DNA of 22,758 nt from a virus. A model generated the notes under the pieces. The model had not been told where the DNA came from, did not search any database, and saw only the letters and a list, made by a program, of their open reading frames with translations. The position numbers and the translations under genes are program-made. Below, piece by piece: positions 7,223-13,832 of this stretch (position 1 is its first letter; every line of letters starts with the position of its first letter). Location of the stretch: positions 1 through 22,758 of IMG/VR virus record IMGVR_UViG_3300025127_000304; one strand, given 5' to 3'.

Positions 7223-7230
7223 AATAAAAT
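7202..7230 (+). promoter_or_regulatory. Near-consensus sigma70-type promoter before the tail-fibre genes
   Basis: A perfect TTGACA (7202-7207) is followed after exactly 17 bases by TAAAAT (7225-7230; 5 of 6). A start near 7237 would leave a short leader that just includes the AAGGA ribosome site (7239-7243) of the 7251 gene. This is the best promoter match I find in the window and would drive the two fibre genes and the 124-residue gene. Confidence 0.6.
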
Positions 7231-7250
7231 GAATACATAAGGAATAAAAT

Positions 7251-7952
7251 ATGGCGAATTCAACATCAGCTAACCTAAAACTCACAGTCCAAGCAACCGG
7301 TGAAAACTCGGGAACATGGGGACAAATTACAAATACAAATCTATTAATTCTAGAACAAGCTATTGGTGGTTTTACAACTTTTAACGTAACTAATGCGAGT
7401 AGAGCTCTTACTTTTAGTAATGGTGCTTTATCTAATGGTAAGAACGACGTAATTAGATTAACAGGCACCTTGGCTGGAAACTTAAACGTAACAATACCAG
7501 ATTCTATAGAAAAAACTTATATTGTACAAAACGACTGCGATCACGCAGGAAATACATTAACTTTTAAAACTTCATCTGGAACTGGAGTTTTACTATGTGA
7601 GGGTAATTGTTATATTTTATATTCTGATGGTACTAATGTAGTTAAAACAAACGAATATAGAAAGTGGAGAGCAGTATCTGCCGCTGAAACAGTTCAAGCA
7701 GGGGCAAAACTTTTGGTAAACACAAATGGTGGCGGAGTAACCATTACACTACCTGCATCACCAGCAACGGGTGATGAAGTTTCTTTTGTGGACCAAGGTT
7801 ATGATTTTAATTCTAACGCATTGACTGTCGGTAGAAATTCTTCTAATATAGCTAATGCAGCATCTGATCTTGTAGTTAACACACAAGGCGCAGCTTTTTC
7901 ATTAGTATTCTCAGGAGATGCTACAACAGGATGGACTTACACGGAGAAATAA
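7251..7952 (+). CDS. Tail fibre-like protein, 233 aa
   Basis: The protein opens with STSANLKLTVQATGENSGTW followed by GQITNTNLLILEQAIGG, a signature I know from fibre-like proteins of marine phages and cyanophages. The rest is beta-rich with Gly and Asn turns (NLNVTIPDSI, NTLTFKTSSG, GGGVTITLPASPATGDEVSF) and closes with a W in the last six residues. Two similar halves may exist, both containing a V-T-I-x-x-P pattern (NVTIPD near residue 80 and TITLPA near 164). It has an AAGGA site and is followed at once by the collar fibre. Role: part of the host-contact apparatus, inferred. Confidence 0.7.
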   Translation: MANSTSANLKLTVQATGENSGTWGQITNTNLLILEQAIGGFTTFNVTNASRALTFSNGALSNGKNDVIRLTGTLAGNLNVTIPDSIEKTYIVQNDCDHAGNTLTFKTSSGTGVLLCEGNCYILYSDGTNVVKTNEYRKWRAVSAAETVQAGAKLLVNTNGGGVTITLPASPATGDEVSFVDQGYDFNSNALTVGRNSSNIANAASDLVVNTQGAAFSLVFSGDATTGWTYTEK

Positions 7953-7953
7953 T

Positions 7954-8535
7954 ATGTCAAATTACGAAGCAACAAAATACGATTTTTCTGGAGCAAACCT
8001 TACTGGTATCGAAGGAATTCCAACGGCGACTATTGTGCCATGGTCTTCTTCATCAGTGCCAACAGGTTTTTTAGAGTGTAATGGAGCAGCAGTTTCAAGA
8101 TCTACATACTCTGCATTATTTGCTATTGTAGGTACAACTTATGGCGCTGGGGACGGTGCATCAACCTTTAATTTACCTGATCTACAAGATAACGTGGCAA
8201 TGGGTAAATCTGGAACTAAAGCTCTGGCATCAACGGGTGGAGCAAACACAGTTTCTATAACCGCTACAGGTAACATTGGAGGAACCACTGCAAACGCAAC
8301 TCTTTCAACCTCACAACTTGCCTCTCACACTCACCCAGCCTCTACTGGCTCCGGTGCTTTTCAAACTAACCCTGGAGGATCTTTAGGAACAGCTACTAAA
8401 CCTGGAGGAAGCACAGGTAGTACTGGATCAGGCTCAGGTCACTCTCATAACATGAGTGCAACATTTAGTGGAGATGCGGTATCAGGGGCGATACTTCAAC
8501 CTTATTTAACAATTATTTACATAATTAAGACATAG
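7954..8535 (+). CDS. Tail-collar-domain fibre protein with HxH metal motifs
   Basis: I take the ATG at 7954, which has GGAG seven bases upstream, over an in-frame ATG 12 codons earlier that lies inside the preceding gene. Residues 22-85 match the phage tail collar domain (IVPWSSSSVPTGFLECNG, then YGAGDGASTFNLPDLQDNV). The C-terminal half has two His-x-His motifs (125-127 in SHTHP and 163-165 in GHSHN) within a Gly/Ser/Thr-rich stretch, and ends in ILQPYLTIIYIIKT. In T4 short and long tail fibres HxH pairs bind zinc or iron at the trimer tip, so a trimeric metal-bound receptor-binding tip is likely here. Confidence 0.8.
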   Translation: MSNYEATKYDFSGANLTGIEGIPTATIVPWSSSSVPTGFLECNGAAVSRSTYSALFAIVGTTYGAGDGASTFNLPDLQDNVAMGKSGTKALASTGGANTVSITATGNIGGTTANATLSTSQLASHTHPASTGSGAFQTNPGGSLGTATKPGGSTGSTGSGSGHSHNMSATFSGDAVSGAILQPYLTIIYIIKT

Positions 8536-8543
8536 GAGAAAAA

Positions 8544-8918
8544 ATGGCAACTAACGCAAATTGGACAGTAGTATTTGAAGACAAATGTATTATTAAAAAT
8601 TACGCAGAAGGTGCTTCTGAAGGTATTGGTTATGTAATTTCTGATGATTCTTTTTGGTCTGATTCTAAGTTTTCTAATATTTGGGCTATTCAATACGGAA
8701 CATCTACACCTTCTGACGAAGTAGAGTATAGAGATGGAACTCAACATACAACTTATGCAGATGCAAACCTAGGTGATATCAGTCAATTCTCTTCTAAATG
8801 GGACGCTGCTCACTTAGCTCAATTACAATCTGATTGGGATAATGATAACGTTGAAGGTGAAACTTCAGATGACAAAGTTGCTAGACTTGGGGCTAGACCA
8901 ACTTCTTATTCTTCATAA
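8544..8918 (+). CDS. Small acidic tail-associated protein, 124 aa, unknown
   Basis: An AGGAG site lies eight bases before the ATG and eight bases after the collar gene. The protein is acidic and aromatic, with WTVVFEDKCIIKN at the start and WAIQYGTSTPSDEVEYRDG in the middle, and a charged helix-like end (AHLAQLQSDWDNDNVEGE). It resembles small proteins found after collar fibres in marine phages, possibly a fibre chaperone or cap, but this is inferred. Its last 13 bases overlap the 3' end of the reversed oxygenase block, so no separate terminator fits between them. Confidence 0.65.
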   Translation: MATNANWTVVFEDKCIIKNYAEGASEGIGYVISDDSFWSDSKFSNIWAIQYGTSTPSDEVEYRDGTQHTTYADANLGDISQFSSKWDAAHLAQLQSDWDNDNVEGETSDDKVARLGARPTSYSS

Positions 8919-9412
8919 TCTTCTATAAACAAGGTTGCAGTATATCTTTTAAGATTTACAACTTCACTTTTGTGAGGGGAATGAATCCAATTAGACGGAA
9001 ATAAAACAGCCCTGTTTTCTCTAAAACCTATGTGAATATCTAATTCACCTTTTGTATAAAAAACAATTCCATTAGTTACTGCAGTGGGTCCACTGATCAT
9101 TATAAGAGCATTTAATTTAGAAATTGTTACATCATCATGTGGAATAAAATGACTTAAATTTCTTTGATCTATCCCTGAACTGTGTTGTATGTTATTAATT
9201 TTAATATTAAATTTTTTTTCAAGTTGTTTAGTAAATATTTTTTCAATCTTAGGTTGATCAGTAAAATACCATCTATTACCATAAAAATTTTCTTTATTTT
9301 TTTCTGTGGTGCCTTCAAGAAAACAAGGTGAATAAAAAGCTTTATTCAAAGTAAAATCTTGTACAATTTTTAAATCATTTTTTTCAAAAAAATTATCTAA
9401 TACTTTAATCAT
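8906..9412 (-). CDS. 2OG-Fe(II) oxygenase-like protein 1 (HxD type), last gene of the reversed block
   Basis: This 168-residue protein would hydroxylate an unknown substrate using Fe(II) and 2-oxoglutarate. The double-stranded beta-helix core is visible: H92-x-D94 in HFIPHDDVT as the first iron ligands, VLFPSNWIHSPHKS with the distal histidine (H144 or H147), and R156 in LKRYTATLF as the 2-oxoglutarate anchor. It is near the minimum length for the family, so an accessory domain is absent. Its start shares one base with the stop of the upstream gene (TAATG), so it is translated last in a coupled four-gene unit. Substrate cannot be read; virion protein, tRNA or metabolite are all possible. Confidence 0.75.
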   Translation of the reverse strand: MIKVLDNFFEKNDLKIVQDFTLNKAFYSPCFLEGTTEKNKENFYGNRWYFTDQPKIEKIFTKQLEKKFNIKINNIQHSSGIDQRNLSHFIPHDDVTISKLNALIMISGPTAVTNGIVFYTKGELDIHIGFRENRAVLFPSNWIHSPHKSEVVNLKRYTATLFIEDYEE

Positions 9413-10002
9413 TATTTAAGCATCATCCAAGAAGTTAGAATATATTTTTTACCAGACAATGGTGGATTACCTCTGTGCACATAAGGAAAAGCTGCAGGCC
9501 AAATAACTATTCTTCCAGTTTTAGGTTTTACTCTTTTTGAAAAATGTAAAAATTCTGTTTCACCACCTTCTTCTACATCATTTAAATAAATGGTAAAAAC
9601 TAAAACCCTTGATGAATAATAAAAACCTGGCATATGTTCAACATGCCAGAGATGATAACCTTGAGTGGGTAGGGTTTTTTGAATTTTAAAAGTTGTATAA
9701 TCTAGATCGGGGTAAAAATCACCTATCCCTGTATTATCTACATAATGTTTTAACGCAATTTCATAATTTACTTTTAAAACTTTTACATCTTTCCACCATA
9801 CATCTATATTATCTGGGGCTGCAAAAAATTGCAGATCTTGTTTTTGCGTTAATTTCGCACCTTCAAAAACAGATCTGTTAACGGTTTTATTAAATTTGTT
9901 TTGATTTTCAAATAATTGAATTGCTTTATCACACTCTTCTTTAGTAATATAATTATCATACACTCCAATAAAGTTAGTAATGTTTATTGTTTTTTCTTTC
10001 AT
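9412..10002 (-). CDS. 2OG-Fe(II) oxygenase-like protein 2 (HxE variant)
   Basis: Using the ATG at 10002 (196 residues; AGGAG ten bases upstream; a GTG at 10005 is an alternative), this is a prolyl-4-hydroxylase-like protein. The core reads YHLWHVEHMPG, RVLVFTIYLNDVEEGGETEF, KPKTGRIVIWPAAFPYVHRG and GKKYILTSW. The iron site appears to be H120-x-E122 with distal H176: Glu replaces the usual Asp. This WH-x-E version is one I know as recurrent in marine phage oxygenases. Lys185 or Lys186 would take the 2-oxoglutarate-binding place held by Arg or Lys in the family. The start overlaps the upstream stop as TGATG. Substrate unknown. Confidence 0.8.
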   Translation of the reverse strand: MKEKTINITNFIGVYDNYITKEECDKAIQLFENQNKFNKTVNRSVFEGAKLTQKQDLQFFAAPDNIDVWWKDVKVLKVNYEIALKHYVDNTGIGDFYPDLDYTTFKIQKTLPTQGYHLWHVEHMPGFYYSSRVLVFTIYLNDVEEGGETEFLHFSKRVKPKTGRIVIWPAAFPYVHRGNPPLSGKKYILTSWMMLK

Positions 10003-10535
10003 CACTCTTTTTCTCCTGTGGTTTTAGAACATTTATCATAAGCAAAGCTTGCATATGGACCATTTCTATCTACGTAATGAAAAAAAACTTGAGCCATTCC
10101 ATCACCTTTATATGTTCCAGGTCTTCCATGTTTTTGATCACAACCAGCATATAGTAAACCATCTCCCTCTTCTAGTTCTAAAATATTATTCTCTATTACA
10201 AAAGGCCAATCATCATATTTTTTTATACAGGCACTAATAGAAATTTCACATGATGGTCTGTCGGTATGTGTTTCTAAGGTTGCGCCAAAGATATAGTATC
10301 TCCAGTAGGCATAAGTTGGAAGTAATTCTAAACCTGTTTCTTTTTTCATTAAATCTAATTTTAAATCTAAAAAGGAAGTCATTAAAGAATCTTTATACCA
10401 AGAAGGTGAAAAGGATTGGCCATCTAATTGATATCCTGTATCAGAATCTAACTGATAATAGCAATAAGGCTGCAATATACTTAACTCTTCTTTTGAAAAA
10501 AAATTTTTAATAATTTTAAAATTTACTGAAGCCAT
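10002..10535 (-). CDS. 2OG-Fe(II) oxygenase-like protein 3 (divergent)
   Basis: This 177-residue protein has an oxygenase-like core: YWRYYIFGATLETHTDRPSC with H90-x-D92, ISISACI, then LELEEGDGLLYAGCDQKHGR with a likely distal H136, and AQVFFHYVDRNG. The usual Arg about ten residues after the distal His is not seen; R138 or Q149 may substitute, so 2-oxoglutarate binding is less certain. The pattern resembles a phage oxygenase subgroup with WRxY and a C-terminal H-Y-V-D. Its start lies 13 bases inside the end of the upstream gene; an AGGAG site is 18 bases away, which is far, so coupling probably matters. Confidence 0.65.
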   Translation of the reverse strand: MASVNFKIIKNFFSKEELSILQPYCYYQLDSDTGYQLDGQSFSPSWYKDSLMTSFLDLKLDLMKKETGLELLPTYAYWRYYIFGATLETHTDRPSCEISISACIKKYDDWPFVIENNILELEEGDGLLYAGCDQKHGRPGTYKGDGMAQVFFHYVDRNGPYASFAYDKCSKTTGEKE

Positions 10536-11071
10536 GATACTATGCTATATCTCACTCCTTTTGTTATTGGCGTTATACTATGTGGATACATAAAATTACT
10601 TGGAAAAAAAACTATAGATCCTTTTCCAAGTTTTATTGTTTTAAGTTCAACTTTTTTTTGATTAGTAAATATTAAATCACCACCTTCATACCCTTCATTT
10701 AAATTTATTATTACACTTAAACTTCTAACGTTATCAGTAAAGTGATCAGTATGAACTTCATATTTTCCCCCCATTGAATATTTTAGTAAATCTATTTGAT
10801 TTATTTTACTACTGGTCATCATTGGAAACTTAGCCTTATAAAAACCATACACTCTGGTTATCTCGTGTTTAACATAGTTCCAATAAAATAAATTAGTTGG
10901 AGTTTTAAAATCCAATTGATAACCTTTTACATTCCTTATTTTTGTATTTATATCACCTAAACCAACTGTAAGATTTTTATTTGCCCTCTTATCTATAAGG
11001 GAAATTATTTTTTTAGAAAAATCAGGGTTTATTATATTTTTTAATTCAACAATAGCTTCCAAATGATCCAT
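10523..11071 (-). CDS. 2OG-Fe(II) oxygenase 4, prolyl-4-hydroxylase-like; first gene of the reversed block
   Basis: This 182-residue protein has the clearest family signature of the four: LLKYSMGGKYEVHTDHF with H107-x-D109, SLSVIINLNEGYEGGDLIF, GKGSIVFFPSNFMYPHS with distal H164, and GVRYSIVSW with R174. These give the full Fe(II) triad and the 2-oxoglutarate anchor at the standard spacing. It is closest to the P4H-type 2OG-FeII_Oxy families, and its N-terminal 85 residues are the usual helical support. It lies next to the divergent promoter region at 11072-11118, so it heads the minus-strand transcript. The family hydroxylates proteins in many systems, but the substrate here is unknown. Confidence 0.85.
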   Translation of the reverse strand: MDHLEAIVELKNIINPDFSKKIISLIDKRANKNLTVGLGDINTKIRNVKGYQLDFKTPTNLFYWNYVKHEITRVYGFYKAKFPMMTSSKINQIDLLKYSMGGKYEVHTDHFTDNVRSLSVIINLNEGYEGGDLIFTNQKKVELKTIKLGKGSIVFFPSNFMYPHSITPITKGVRYSIVSWLQ

Positions 11072-11075
11072 TATA

Positions 11076-11104
11076 TTGATACTTTCATTCTCTATATTTT
11101 TAAT
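11076..11104 (+). promoter_or_regulatory. Candidate promoter for the gp10-like gene
   Basis: TTGATA (11076-11081; 5 of 6) and TTTAAT (11099-11104; 5 of 6) are separated by exactly 17 bases. Some promoter is needed here because the 8918-11072 region is transcribed mainly on the other strand. A start near 11111 leaves only about eight bases before the ATG at 11119 and no ribosome site, implying a leaderless message if this promoter is real. Confidence 0.45.
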
Positions 11105-11113
11105 ATATAAAGC

Positions 11114-11141
11114 ACTATATGCTACAAAAATTAAATTTCAA
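11114..11141 (-). promoter_or_regulatory. Candidate promoter for the reversed oxygenase block
   Basis: On the minus strand TTGAAA (11141-11136; 5 of 6) and TATAGT (11119-11114; 5 of 6) are separated by 16 bases. A start near 11107 would give a leader of about 35 bases to the ATG at 11071. The elements overlap the first codons of the + strand gene and face the candidate promoter at 11076-11104, so the two would interfere. Confidence 0.45.
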
Positions 11142-13083
11142 GGCTGGGTTTAACAAACAAGATACTGAATCAGGGGCTGAAGGTCAATGGACTGATGGTG
11201 ATTTTGTTAGATTTAGGTATGGGTTACCAGAAAAAATAGGTGGTTGGTTACAATTAACTGCAGGTAATAAAACTTTACCAGGAGCAGCTAGGGCTCAGGT
11301 AGCTTTTACTAGTTTTTCAGGAGAAAAATATGCAGCCATTGGAACATCACAAGGTTTATTTTTATATTATGGAAATGATTTTTATGATATCAGTCCATTA
11401 GATACAGCAATCACAGGGTGCACTCTTACCACCGTAAATAATTCAAACGTTGTTACAATCAACAAAGGATCTCATGGATTAGCTGTAGGAAGGTACATTA
11501 CTTTATCTGGTGTAACAGTCACTGGAGCTAGTGCATTTACAGCTGCAGACTTACAAAAAACTTATGAAATATTAACGGTGCCTGATATCGATAAATTTAC
11601 GATACAAGCAGCTAGTGTAGAAACAGGTTCTGGAATGACTGCTGCTGGAGCTGCAACAGTTAATCCCTATGTCATTGTTGGACCAACCACTCAAACAACC
11701 GGATATGGATGGAGCACATCCACTTGGAACACATCCACTTGGGGAACGGCTAGAGCAACAAGTGATGTTGTTTTAGATTCAGGAAACTGGAGTCTTGATA
11801 ATTTTGGTGAAGTATTAGTAGCTACGATCTTTAATGGAGAAACTTTTACATGGGACGCGGGAGCATCTAACGCTAGAACAATTAGAGCATCTCAATCTAC
11901 GTCAAATTTTCAAACCACTAACAATCCAACCGCCACTAGATTTACATTAGTCTCAGACAGAGACAGGCATTTGTTTCACTTTGGAACTGAAACAACGATT
12001 GGTGATCCAACCACACAAGATCCCATGTTTGTAAGATTTTCTAATCAAGAAGATCTTAATACATATGCACCCACAGCCACTAATACAGCGGGTACTTTTA
12101 GATTAGATACAGGTAATGAGATTAGAGCAGCTATTCAAGGTAAAGACTATGTTTTTGTAATAACAGATTTAGCAGCCTATGTAATACAATTTGTAGGTCC
12201 ACCATTTACTTTTTCAGTTAGACAAGTGGGCACAAATTGTGGATGTATAGGTCAACACGCAGCCTCTTATGTTAATGGAGCCGTGTTTTGGATGGGAACA
12301 CAAGGAGGGTTTTTTGCATATGACGGAACAGTTAAATCTTTACCATCTCTTGTGGAGGATTTTGTTTTTACAACCGATGGAACTAACCTAGGATTAAATT
12401 TTGGTTCTAGTGATGTTATATTTTCTGGATCAAATAATTTATACACGGAGGTTAATTGGTTTTATGCAAAGGATGGCTCTGATCAGATTGATAGGTGTGT
12501 GACATATAATTATGCAGAAAATTGTTGGACTACCTCTACTTTAGATAGAACTACATATCAAGATCAAGGTGTGTTTGACAAGCCTTATGCCACTGATTAT
12601 GAAGACACACTCACGCCTGTTTTTCCAGACATTTTAGGAATAACAAATAAGTACGGAGCCTCTATATATTACGAACATGAAACTGGCACCGATCAAGTTA
12701 ATAGCACATCCACAACTGCTATACCTGCATTTATTAGATCTGGTGACTACGACATAACTTCTAGAAGAAGTGCTTTAGGCCAATCAACTGGTGTGGTTGA
12801 TTATAGAGGAGACGGAGAGTTTATTATGTCTGTTAAAAGATTCATACCTGATTTTAAATATCAAGAAGGAAATGCTAAAATAACCCTTTTTGTGAGTGAT
12901 TTTCCTGATGACACTCCAGTTAGTTCTCCACTTGGACCCTTTACAGTTACATCAACAACTGATAAAGTAGATACCAGAGCAAGAGGAAGATTAGTATCTC
13001 TTAGAATAGAAAACGAATCTGTGGGAGAAACATGGAGATATGGGACTCTTAGACTAGATGCTCAACCAGATGGTAGAAGATAA
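11119..13083 (+). CDS. Packaged-DNA stabilisation / tail nozzle protein, P22 gp10-like
   Basis: This 654-residue protein begins with MLQKLNFKAGFNKQDTESGA and FRYGLPEKIGGW, the N-terminal signature of the P22 gp10-like stabilisation family, which forms the nozzle below the connector ring and holds packaged DNA. Residues about 100-182 are an inserted beta domain (KGSHGLAVGRYITLSG) of a type common in phage structural proteins. Residues 196-209 hold W198, W203 and W208 at five-residue spacing, encoded by a short direct repeat. The rest alternates beta strands in propeller-like fashion (RHLFHFG, YVFVITDLAAYVIQFVG, VFWMGTQGGFFAYDG). No ribosome site is seen before the ATG. It is cut off from the other neck genes by the reversed oxygenase block. 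Its stop overlaps the next start (TAATG). Confidence 0.8.
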   Translation: MLQKLNFKAGFNKQDTESGAEGQWTDGDFVRFRYGLPEKIGGWLQLTAGNKTLPGAARAQVAFTSFSGEKYAAIGTSQGLFLYYGNDFYDISPLDTAITGCTLTTVNNSNVVTINKGSHGLAVGRYITLSGVTVTGASAFTAADLQKTYEILTVPDIDKFTIQAASVETGSGMTAAGAATVNPYVIVGPTTQTTGYGWSTSTWNTSTWGTARATSDVVLDSGNWSLDNFGEVLVATIFNGETFTWDAGASNARTIRASQSTSNFQTTNNPTATRFTLVSDRDRHLFHFGTETTIGDPTTQDPMFVRFSNQEDLNTYAPTATNTAGTFRLDTGNEIRAAIQGKDYVFVITDLAAYVIQFVGPPFTFSVRQVGTNCGCIGQHAASYVNGAVFWMGTQGGFFAYDGTVKSLPSLVEDFVFTTDGTNLGLNFGSSDVIFSGSNNLYTEVNWFYAKDGSDQIDRCVTYNYAENCWTTSTLDRTTYQDQGVFDKPYATDYEDTLTPVFPDILGITNKYGASIYYEHETGTDQVNSTSTTAIPAFIRSGDYDITSRRSALGQSTGVVDYRGDGEFIMSVKRFIPDFKYQEGNAKITLFVSDFPDDTPVSSPLGPFTVTSTTDKVDTRARGRLVSLRIENESVGETWRYGTLRLDAQPDGRR

Positions 13084-13832
13084 TGGCAAACACTTTATTT
13101 GATTTAGCACAAGAATATTTAAATCAGGGTTTACCTGACATAAGTGGTATCTTTCCACCACCTCCCAAAACTATAGGTCCTGTTTTACCTTTCCTACCAG
13201 AAGCGGAAAAACCTACTGGCATAGAAACACTATTTCAAGCAGGGAGAGGACCTAATGATGAATTTCGTGGAGGAGGGGGTGATTTTGGCGATTTAGATTT
13301 AAGTGATAAAAAAACTGTAGTTAGAAATGTTTATACTAAATTAGCTCCAGGCAGATTTGAATTTGTTCCAACTGAAATAGACGCATTTAGAAATATGAGA
13401 TCAGGTTTATATCAAACAAAAGAAGGTAAAAATGTAGACGCGATGTTTACAGATACTCCAACGGGAATTTTTAAGATAATATCTAATATCATGGAGCCAA
13501 AACAATTTGGTGCAACTTATCCGATTGGTAAAATACAAGGAGCTTACACAAACTTGGCTAGTCTATTAAAAAATCAAAGAAATCCTACTAATTTAATAAC
13601 GCAAAAACAACAAAGATTAATTAATAGAGGATCACAAATTGCGGAAGACTTTACAGGTGGAGGAGAGTTTCCTATGGAAAAGACTCCTAAAAAACCTCCT
13701 ACAAAACCTAGAAGAGATTTTGCATTTGAAGATCAATCTTATTCAGGAGGATCAGGAGGATCAGGAGGATCAGGAGGTGGTGGCGGATTTGGAGCTGCAG
13801 ACTTTGGACCAGACACTGGTGAATTTGTATAA
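13083..13832 (+). CDS. Virion-associated protein with Gly/Ser-repeat tail, 249 aa
   Basis: The ATG shares a base with the gp10-like stop. The N terminus has a Pro-rich stretch (FPPPPKTIGPVLPFLP), the middle (residues 85-190) looks globular with YTKLAPGRFEFVPTEIDAF, and the C-terminal 60 residues are disordered: basic KTPKKPPTKPRR, then Ser-Gly-Gly repeats followed by poly-Gly and an acidic end. No family is recognised. The setting between the nozzle and small conserved genes suggests a tail-tip or internal virion component. The stop overlaps the next start (TAATG). Confidence 0.65.
   Translation: MANTLFDLAQEYLNQGLPDISGIFPPPPKTIGPVLPFLPEAEKPTGIETLFQAGRGPNDEFRGGGGDFGDLDLSDKKTVVRNVYTKLAPGRFEFVPTEIDAFRNMRSGLYQTKEGKNVDAMFTDTPTGIFKIISNIMEPKQFGATYPIGKIQGAYTNLASLLKNQRNPTNLITQKQQRLINRGSQIAEDFTGGGEFPMEKTPKKPPTKPRRDFAFEDQSYSGGSGGSGGSGGGGGFGAADFGPDTGEFV
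13743..13777 (+). repeat. Tandem 9-base repeat coding for Ser-Gly-Gly
   Basis: TCAGGAGGA occurs three times in a row and a fourth copy lacks the last base. Each copy encodes Ser-Gly-Gly in the 249-residue protein. Identical codons in every copy suggest recent slippage expansion. Each copy also contains AGGAGG, a perfect ribosome-binding core, inside the coding sequence. Confidence 0.85.

Noticed and set aside
7064-7468. 134-codon minus-strand open frame
   Set aside because: It spans the promoter gap and two well-supported + strand genes and has no recognisable protein features.
8916-8945. Terminator between the convergent genes
   Set aside because: Only ATCT-TTTA-AGAT, a four-pair AT stem inside coding sequence, was found; too weak to call.
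10049-10510. Small + strand frames opposite oxygenase 3
   Set aside because: His/Leu/Phe-rich shadows of the minus-strand gene, with no coding signal.
8906-11071. Oxygenases as DNA base-modification enzymes (TET/JBP-like)
   Set aside because: The cores look prolyl-hydroxylase-like, and no TET/JBP signature, DNA-binding domain or DNA glucosyltransferase context is visible.
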